Below, piece after piece: positions 1 to 5,481 of a DNA stretch of 10,686 bases; within the stretch, counting starts at the first letter, position 1; the number at the start of each line of letters is the position of its first letter. Source of the stretch: CAYVBN01 sp964538565. Lineage in GTDB: Bacteria > Pseudomonadota > Alphaproteobacteria > Rhizobiales > Xanthobacteraceae. Both the position numbers and the translations under genes were made by a program. The notes beneath the pieces are model-generated. The model was not told the DNA's origin and ran no database searches. It worked only from the letters and a program-made list of their open reading frames with translations. Location of the stretch: the NCBI GenBank assembly GCA_964538565.1, contig CAZIGW010000047.1, positions 1-10,686 on the forward strand, written 5' to 3'.

Positions 1-131
1 AGGTCGAGACGCTGAAGCGCGCGGGCGCGCGGTTTCGCAACGACATCGTCACGGGCATTGGCGGCAAGCAGATCCTGCTCGAGGACCCGTCGGGCAATCT
101 AGTCGAGCTGTTCGAGCTGGCTGCGCGCTGA
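1..131 (+). CDS. VOC-family (glyoxalase-fold) protein, 3' end only
   Basis: Only the last 42 residues are inside the window; the reading frame enters at base 3 and stops with TGA at 129-131. The visible tail contains GGKQILLEDPSGNLVELFE, the usual closing strand of the vicinal oxygen chelate fold. In that family the glutamate of the GNxxEL segment is commonly a metal ligand. The family includes glyoxalase I, extradiol dioxygenases, epimerases and resistance proteins, and the tail cannot say which. There is no signal of a membrane or exported protein in this part. It lies on the same strand as the hydantoinase genes but 282 bases before them, so membership of the same transcription unit is uncertain. 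Family call from motif only; exact function unknown. Confidence 0.72.
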   Translation, partial: VETLKRAGARFRNDIVTGIGGKQILLEDPSGNLVELFELAAR

Positions 132-242
132 GGGCGGGAGCGACACACGACGGCGAGCACTGGATTGCGCATGGACGTCGGCGGTAAGCATCTGCGCGGA
201 CAGCAACTGAGCTGCGCGGGCTCGTGGATCAGGATTAGCGCA

Positions 243-263
243 GGTGTCCGCCGGTGTCACCGG
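243..263. promoter_or_regulatory. Palindrome plus phased direct repeat, possible operator
   Basis: A perfect 13-base inverted repeat, CCGGTG-T-CACCGG, spans 251-263. The hexamer GGTGTC occurs at 243-248 and again at 253-258, exactly 10 bases apart, so both copies face the same side of the helix. The site lies in the gap between the VOC gene and the hyuA-like gene, about 150 bases before the hyuA start. This is where an activator or repressor of the downstream genes might bind. I found no convincing -35/-10 pair next to it; the best -10-like string is TATACG at 316-321, without a good -35. Function is inferred from position and symmetry only. In GC-rich DNA a 13-base palindrome can arise by chance. 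Confidence 0.3.
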
Positions 264-324
264 GCTCATCGGGCCGAGGCCTGTCCGACCGGATAGGCGG
301 CTCCCTCCACTCTCCTATACGTCT

Positions 325-397
325 GCGATCTCCGAATCGCCTTCGCGGCGATTGTCGCGCCGGCCGTTCGCCCCGAGGCTATCGCCTCAACGCGAAG
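325..397 (+). promoter_or_regulatory. Leader upstream of hyuA with competing hairpins
   Basis: The clearest element is AATCGCC (335-341), loop TTCGC, GGCGATT (347-353), a perfect 7-bp stem. A second hairpin is GAGGC (375-379), loop TATC, GCCTC (384-388). These two can coexist. The same strands can pair in other ways: GCGAT (325-329) with ATCGC (336-340), GGCGAT (347-352) with ATCGCC (381-386), and CTTCGCG (341-347) with CGCGAAG (391-397), which ends seven bases before the weak Shine-Dalgarno GGGA (404-407). Neither stem is followed by a T tract, so a classic intrinsic terminator is not supported. It may be a regulatory leader or an accident of composition. The rest of the gap 132-413 shows no supported gene. 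Confidence 0.3.
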
Positions 398-413
398 CAG
401 CCCGGGAACGCAG

Positions 414-2450
414 ATGGCGACACGAATTGGCGTGGATATCGGCGGGACGTTCACCGACCTCGTCTTGTACGACGATGCGACGGGCGCGATCACGGTCGAG
501 AAAGTCCCCACCACGCCCGCCGCGCCGGAAATCGGTTGCATCGAGGCGGTGCGCCGTGCGGTCGACGCCAGCGCGATGGCCGGCGCCGACTATTTCCTTC
601 ATGGCACCACAGTCGGTCTGAACGCGCTGCTCGAGCGGCGGGGCGCCGTTGTGGGTCTACTCTGCACGAGTGGATTCCGCGACTCGCTCGAGATACGCCG
701 CGGCTCCCGGCCGGAGGCTTATGACCTGCTCTGGAGCCCCGCGCCGCCGCTCGTGCCGCGTCACCTTCGTCAGCCGGTGAAGGAGCGCATCGGCGCGCAG
801 GGCGAAGTGCTGCAAGCATTGGATCCGGATGACGTGCGCCGCGCCCTCACCATGTTTGCGAAGCACGGCGTCGACTCGATCGCGGTCTGTTTCATGAACG
901 CCTACGCCAATCCCGTTCACGAGATTGCGGCCGAGCGCGTGTGCCGCGAAGCCGGCTTCAAGGGCGCGATCTCGCTGTCGCATCGCCTTTCCCGCGAATA
1001 CCGCGACTACGAACGGACCAGCACCACCGTGATCGACGCCTTCGTGCGCAACCGGATGTCCGACTACCTCCAGCGCGTGGAGCGCGGCGTGAAGAGCCTG
1101 GGTTTCGCAGGCGTGTGCCTCGTCACGCGCTCGGGCGGCGGCTCGATGAATTTCGACGAAGCCCGGGAGCGCGCGTTCGAGACGATCATGTCGGGTCCCG
1201 TGGCCGGCGCCGAAGGCGCCGCGGAGCTCACCCGCGCGCTCGCGCTCGGCGACCTCGTGACCGCGGACGTCGGCGGCACCAGTTTCGATACGGCCCTCAT
1301 CGTGGATGGGCGACCGCGGCTGCTCTACCAGGGCGAAGTCGCCGACATGCCCATCCAGGCCGAGTGGGTCGACGTGCGGTCGATCGGCGCGGGCGGCGGC
1401 TCAATCGCCTGGATCGATGCGGGAGGCCTGTTACAAGTCGGCCCGCACAGCGCCGGAGCGGACCCGGGGCCCGCCTGCTATCGCCGCGGCGGAACACACG
1501 CGACGGTCACGGATGCCGCGTTCTATCTGGGCATGATGGGCGAAGGGCGGCTCGCCTCCGGGCTGACGCTCGATCGCGGCGCGGCCGAAGCGGCTCTCGC
1601 GCCCATCGCGCGGCAGCTCGGCTACACTGTTCGCGATGCCGCGATCGGCATCATCCGGATCGCGTGCTCGAGCATGGCCGACGCGATCCGCGAGATCACC
1701 ATCGAGCAGGGCGTCGATCCGCGGCGCCTCAAGCTGCTCGTCTTCGGCGGCGCGGGTCCGATGCTCGCGACCGAGATCGCGCGCGAGCTCGACATCGACA
1801 CCCTCATCGTGCCCGCGTACGCCGGAAATTTCTCGGCGTGGGGATTGCTCGGCTCGGATCTCGTTCGCACGGCGACCCGCACCCATCGACTGCCGCTGAG
1901 CGAAGAAGGGCTGCGCCAGGCGAACGCGGTCCTCGAGGAGGTGTTCGCCGAGATCGAAGCGCGCGGCGTCGATCCCGCATTCACGCGGGAGGGTGTTCGG
2001 GAGGTCTCGCTCGGTATGCGCTACATCGGCCAGGAGCACAGCCTCGCGATTCCTGTGGAGCATGTTTCGGGTCGCATCCGCGCGGATGCCGCCGCCATCG
2101 AAAATGCGTTCCGGCAGGCGTACCTGCGGAGTTTCGGCGTAGCGCTGCATGGCGCCGTGGAGATCATCACGCTGCGCGCAGCGATCCGGAAGCAACTCCC
2201 GCGCACGGTCCACGCGCCCAAGCCGAATCCTCCAGGTGCTGAAGGTCGATGGCGATTCCATTCGTTTGCGCTCGGCTCGGAAGCGGAGGCGACGACCTGT
2301 GCGCGCGACTCGCTGCCACACGGGGAAATGCGCCGCGGTCCGGCAATCCTCTATGAGAGCACCACGACCACATACGTCGATGCGGATTTCAGCTACGGCG
2401 TGGCAGCCGATGGCCTCCTGTATCTCAGGCGCGAAAGGAGCGGATCGTGA
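414..2450 (+). CDS. hyuA: N-methylhydantoinase A / oxoprolinase-type alpha subunit
   Basis: This 678-residue cytosolic protein is the ATP-binding subunit of a HyuA/HyuB enzyme. The family uses ATP to open cyclic amides (N-methylhydantoin, 5-oxoproline, caprolactam) or to carboxylate ketones. Visible motifs are the N-terminal actin-like phosphate loop GVDIGGTFTDLVLYD (6-20), HGTTVGLNALLERRG (63-77), the second phosphate motif TADVGGTSFD (283-292), SIGAGGGSIAWID (323-335), the family block GPHSAGADPGPACY (343-356), FGGAGPM (444-450) and PAYAGNFSAWGLL (467-479). The length is close to that of known HyuA proteins. The ATG at 414 is preceded by a weak GGGA at 404-407 and places the phosphate loop at the usual N-terminal position. 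The stop overlaps the next start by four bases, which suggests translational coupling with the HyuB-like partner. No small third subunit like that of acetone carboxylase is present. The ring type acted on is not known. Confidence 0.93.
   Translation: MATRIGVDIGGTFTDLVLYDDATGAITVEKVPTTPAAPEIGCIEAVRRAVDASAMAGADYFLHGTTVGLNALLERRGAVVGLLCTSGFRDSLEIRRGSRPEAYDLLWSPAPPLVPRHLRQPVKERIGAQGEVLQALDPDDVRRALTMFAKHGVDSIAVCFMNAYANPVHEIAAERVCREAGFKGAISLSHRLSREYRDYERTSTTVIDAFVRNRMSDYLQRVERGVKSLGFAGVCLVTRSGGGSMNFDEARERAFETIMSGPVAGAEGAAELTRALALGDLVTADVGGTSFDTALIVDGRPRLLYQGEVADMPIQAEWVDVRSIGAGGGSIAWIDAGGLLQVGPHSAGADPGPACYRRGGTHATVTDAAFYLGMMGEGRLASGLTLDRGAAEAALAPIARQLGYTVRDAAIGIIRIACSSMADAIREITIEQGVDPRRLKLLVFGGAGPMLATEIARELDIDTLIVPAYAGNFSAWGLLGSDLVRTATRTHRLPLSEEGLRQANAVLEEVFAEIEARGVDPAFTREGVREVSLGMRYIGQEHSLAIPVEHVSGRIRADAAAIENAFRQAYLRSFGVALHGAVEIITLRAAIRKQLPRTVHAPKPNPPGAEGRWRFHSFALGSEAEATTCARDSLPHGEMRRGPAILYESTTTTYVDADFSYGVAADGLLYLRRERSGS
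2434..2440 (+). promoter_or_regulatory. Shine-Dalgarno site for hyuB-like gene
   Basis: AAAGGAG lies inside the last codons of the hyuA-like gene, six bases before the GTG at 2447. It supports GTG 2447 as the start, rather than the GTG at 2531 where the conserved part of the protein begins. Confidence 0.65.
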
Positions 2451-4210
2451 GCGACTTCGTGGACGCCACACTGCACGTTTATCGAGGTGACGCACGGCCG
2501 TCTTTCGCGAGCCGGCGCGAAGCGGATCCCGTGACCACGCAAATCATCCGCCACGCGCTCAACTCCGCGGCGACCCAGATGAAGCGCGCGATGATCCGCA
2601 CCTCGTTCTCGCCGATCATCTACGAGGCGCTCGATTTCGCGGTTGTCATCTACGACCGCAACATACGCCTGCTCGCACAGGCGCCGACGCTGCCGGTGTT
2701 CATGGGCACCATGAGCTTCTGCATCGAGGCGGCCGTTGCCGCAGTCGGCGGTGAGCGCGCGCTCGAGCCGGGAGACGTGCTGATCTACAACAAGCCGTAT
2801 GGCACGGGCTCTCACGCGCAGGACTGTGCAGTCGTCGTGCCCGTGTTTCGCCCCGACGGCGTGCTGATCGGCTACGCGGCGAACAAGGCTCATTGGCTCG
2901 ATGTCGGGGCGATGGCGCCCTACTGCACGAACACGACCGACGTGTTTCAGGAAGGCGTCGTCATTCCCGGCGTGAAGCTGTACCGGCGCGGCGTGGTCAA
3001 CGAGGACGTGCATCGCATGCTCCTTGCGAACTCACGCTTCGCGCACGTCGTCGAGGGCGATCTCAACGCGCAGATCGCCAGTTGTCATGTGGGCGCACGG
3101 GAGCTGCAGCGAGTCGTCGACCGGTTCGGAGTGGATGTGTTCGAGGCCTGCGTCGAGCGGATGCTCGATCACGGAGAATCCGTGGTGCGCCGGTTCCTGG
3201 AGCGCATCCCCGACGGCGTGTATCAGGCCAGAGGGTTCATGGACGACAACGGGATCGACGCGGACTCCATCGAGTTCGAAATCGCCGTGGAAGTGTCGGG
3301 CTCGGACGTGCGCTTCGATTTCAGCCGCGTGCCCGCAGCCAGCCGCGGCCCGATCAATTGCCCGCTGCCCTCGACCGTCTCCGGCTCGCGCGTCGCCATC
3401 GCGATGCTCGCCGGCGGCGAAAACGAAATTCCCAACGAAGGCCATTTTCGCTCGCTCACCGTGGTGACGCGACCCGGTTCCCTATTCCATCCCGTCGAGC
3501 CGCAGCCCTGCTATCTCTACGGCTGGCCCCTCATGTCCGCCATGGAAGCCATATTCCAGGCGCTCGCGGCGGCGCTGCCACAGAACGTTCCCTCGGGCAG
3601 CGCCGGCGATATCTGCGGTGTGCTGTATTACGGTCGATACGCGCGCACGGGCGAGCCCTTCTTCGGCGGCTCGGCCTTGCCCGTCGGCCAGGGCGCGAGC
3701 GCGCGTCGCGACGGTGGCACGATGTTCGTTGTGGCGCTCGCGCAATCGCAGACCCAATCGCCGGAGCTGCAGGAGGCGAAGACTCCCGTCCGCTATGAGA
3801 AGTGGGAGCTCACGCCCGACTCCGGCGGGCCCGGCAAACAGCGCGGCGGCACCGGCTGGGAGCTGCATTACCGCGTGCTGGAAGACTCGAACATCATTTC
3901 GGTGATCGAGCGTACGAAGCTGCCCGGATGGGCGCAGCAAGGCGGCCTCCCTGGCACCGCCAATCGCCTGGAGATCGATTTCCCGGACGGGACGACGCGC
4001 GTTCTGCGCAAGGCCACCGATCTGCCGATTCCCGCAGGCAGCCGCCTGCGCATCTACTGCGGCGGTGGCGGCGGCTACGGCCCACCCGCAGACCGTGATC
4101 CGCAAGCCGTTCGGCGCGACCTGCTGCACGGAATCATCACACTCGAACACGCAAGACGGTACTACGCGCATGCGCTGTCCCGGGATGAGCGTCAGGGAGC
4201 AACCGCATGA
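2447..4210 (+). CDS. hyuB: N-methylhydantoinase B / oxoprolinase-type beta subunit
   Basis: This 587-residue protein is the partner of the upstream HyuA-like subunit. Together they total 1265 residues, close to the single-chain eukaryotic 5-oxoprolinase. It starts at GTG 2447, which overlaps the hyuA stop as GTGA and has AAAGGAG six bases upstream. The family core starts near residue 28 (ADPVTTQIIRHAL), so about 27 residues are an extra N-terminal piece. Landmarks: GDVLIYNKPYGTGSHAQD (109-126), HWLDVGAMAP (149-158), FQEGVVIPGVKLYRRG (167-182), the glycine-rich block PDSGGPGKQRGGTG (457-470), CGGGGGYGPP (538-547) and the C-terminal DPQAVRRDLLHGIIT (551-565). The usual NDPY-x-GG-T/S-H signature reads NKPYGTGSH here, and the usual GG-x-x-P reads GAMAP, marking a divergent subgroup. 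It is expected to be cytosolic and to contribute the substrate side of the active site. Family call secure, substrate unknown. Confidence 0.93.
   Translation: MSDFVDATLHVYRGDARPSFASRREADPVTTQIIRHALNSAATQMKRAMIRTSFSPIIYEALDFAVVIYDRNIRLLAQAPTLPVFMGTMSFCIEAAVAAVGGERALEPGDVLIYNKPYGTGSHAQDCAVVVPVFRPDGVLIGYAANKAHWLDVGAMAPYCTNTTDVFQEGVVIPGVKLYRRGVVNEDVHRMLLANSRFAHVVEGDLNAQIASCHVGARELQRVVDRFGVDVFEACVERMLDHGESVVRRFLERIPDGVYQARGFMDDNGIDADSIEFEIAVEVSGSDVRFDFSRVPAASRGPINCPLPSTVSGSRVAIAMLAGGENEIPNEGHFRSLTVVTRPGSLFHPVEPQPCYLYGWPLMSAMEAIFQALAAALPQNVPSGSAGDICGVLYYGRYARTGEPFFGGSALPVGQGASARRDGGTMFVVALAQSQTQSPELQEAKTPVRYEKWELTPDSGGPGKQRGGTGWELHYRVLEDSNIISVIERTKLPGWAQQGGLPGTANRLEIDFPDGTTRVLRKATDLPIPAGSRLRIYCGGGGGYGPPADRDPQAVRRDLLHGIITLEHARRYYAHALSRDERQGATA
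4194..4199 (+). promoter_or_regulatory. Shine-Dalgarno site for amidohydrolase gene
   Basis: AGGGAG ends seven bases before the ATG at 4207, within the end of the hyuB-like gene. The ATG overlaps the hyuB stop as ATGA. Site and overlap together fix this start. Confidence 0.65.
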
Positions 4211-5451
4211 TCACCGTTTTCGAGAATGCCCGCGTATTTGACGGCTCCTCGGAAGAGATCCTGGAAGGCGCGAGCGTCGTGATCGAAGGCGATCGCATAC
4301 GCGAAGTCACACGCGGCAGCGCCCGACTGAATGCGGCAAGGAAGATCGATTGCCGCGGGCGCTTTCTCATGCCGGGACTCATCGACGCGCACTTCCATGC
4401 GTACACACCGAGCTTCGATCTTCCCGCGCTCGACCGCATGCCCGCGGCTCTTCTCAGCAGTCATGCGGGCGTCATTCTGAGCGGCGCTCTGCGGCGCGGC
4501 TTCACGACAGTGCGCGACGCCGCCGGCGGCGATGTCGGTCTGGCGCTCGCGATCGAGCAGGGTCTCATAGAGGGGCCGCGATTCTTCTTTTCAGGCAAGG
4601 CGATTTCGCAGACCGGCGGTCACGGCGATCCACGCGCGGCGAACAGCGTCGAACCGTGTTCCTGCGGGGCGTACTCCGGTGTGCTCTCCTGCGTCGCCGA
4701 TGGTGTGGACGAAATGCGTAAGGCCGTGCGTGAAGAGCTGCGCAAGGGCGCTCACCAGATCAAGCTCTTCGTCTCCGGCGGCGTGGTCTCTCCGACCGAT
4801 CCGATCTGGATGCCCCAGTTCACGGACCAGGAGATCGCCGCCGCCGTGTACGAAGCCGGCACGCGTCGCGCGTACGTGATGGCTCATTGCCACACGGATG
4901 AAGGCGCGCGCCGCTGCGTCGAGCTCGGCGTGCGCTCGATCGAGCACGGCACGCAGATCCGCTCCGAAACCGCCGCGTTGATTGCGCGCCAGGGCGCCTA
5001 TGTGGTCCCGACGCTATCGGTGGTGGAGGTGCTGCGGGAACATGGTCCAAGCCTCGGTATTCCGCCGCTGGGGCTCGAGAAGATCCGCGGCGTCCGCGAG
5101 ATGATGCTGGGCTCCATCGAAACCTGCCAGCGCGCGGGCGTGAAGCTCGGCCTCGGGACCGACCTCCTCGGCCAAGCCTTCCATGGCCTTCAAGGCGGCG
5201 AGCTGTCGCTGCGCGGCGAGCTCGGCCCGGCGCTCGGCGTGCTGCGCTCGGCCACCAGCATCAATGCGGAGATTCTCGGCAAGCCGGGCGAGCTCGGTTG
5301 CATTCGCCCGGGCGCCCTGGCCGATGTGCTGGTGCTCGAAGGCGATCCGCTGCGCGACCTCGCACTGTTTCGCGATCCCGAGCGCCACATTCCGCTGATC
5401 ATGAAAGGCGGGCGTTTGGTGCGTAACGCTCTCGCGCACCGCCAGCAATAG
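4207..5451 (+). CDS. Metal-dependent amidohydrolase, imidazolonepropionase/prolidase-like
   Basis: This 414-residue protein belongs to the amidohydrolase superfamily, in the group that holds imidazolonepropionase-related enzymes and Xaa-Pro/Xaa-Arg carboxypeptidase-like enzymes. A small beta domain made of both chain ends surrounds a TIM barrel. All expected metal-site residues are visible: the HxH of strand 1 (DAHFHAY, His62 and His64), the lysine normally carbamylated (QIKLFVSGGV, Lys186), histidines in AHCHTDEG (His227, with His229) and IEHGTQ (His247), and the catalytic aspartate in LGLGTDLLG (Asp319). The family block GHGDPR (138-143) and VADGVDEMRKAVREELRKG (163-181) are also present. 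No signal peptide is seen, so it should act in the cytosol. The 4-base overlap with hyuB suggests that it acts on the product of HyuAB. The reaction is likely hydrolysis of an amide or peptide bond in a small molecule; the exact substrate cannot be read from the sequence. Confidence 0.9.
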   Translation: MITVFENARVFDGSSEEILEGASVVIEGDRIREVTRGSARLNAARKIDCRGRFLMPGLIDAHFHAYTPSFDLPALDRMPAALLSSHAGVILSGALRRGFTTVRDAAGGDVGLALAIEQGLIEGPRFFFSGKAISQTGGHGDPRAANSVEPCSCGAYSGVLSCVADGVDEMRKAVREELRKGAHQIKLFVSGGVVSPTDPIWMPQFTDQEIAAAVYEAGTRRAYVMAHCHTDEGARRCVELGVRSIEHGTQIRSETAALIARQGAYVVPTLSVVEVLREHGPSLGIPPLGLEKIRGVREMMLGSIETCQRAGVKLGLGTDLLGQAFHGLQGGELSLRGELGPALGVLRSATSINAEILGKPGELGCIRPGALADVLVLEGDPLRDLALFRDPERHIPLIMKGGRLVRNALAHRQQ

Positions 5452-5481
5452 CACCTCCTCTTCTCAGACAGGCACTCCACC

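Noticed and set aside
171..296. A 41-codon + strand ORF (ATG at 171) in the gap before hyuA
   Set aside because: There is no Shine-Dalgarno sequence before it, and the peptide has no recognisable feature beyond composition. A leader peptide role cannot be supported.
316..321. TATACG as a -10 box for the hyuA operon
   Set aside because: No acceptable -35 hexamer lies 16-18 bases upstream, so a sigma-70 promoter call would be a guess.
254..724. A 156-codon frame running from the gap into hyuA
   Set aside because: Arginine-rich, overlaps the secure start and phosphate loop of hyuA in another frame, and has no domain.
941..2242. A 433-codon + strand frame overlapping hyuA
   Set aside because: Out-of-frame translation of hyuA, extremely rich in arginine, as expected for a shifted frame in GC-rich DNA.
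1431..2495. A 354-codon open frame on the - strand opposite the end of hyuA
   Set aside because: It lies fully over conserved HyuA sequence and shows no domain of its own.
414..4210. Acetone or acetophenone carboxylase identity for the HyuA/HyuB pair
   Set aside because: The same superfamily, but no small third subunit gene like acxC is adjacent and the context is an amidohydrolase, so a cyclic-amide hydrolase is more likely, though not proven.
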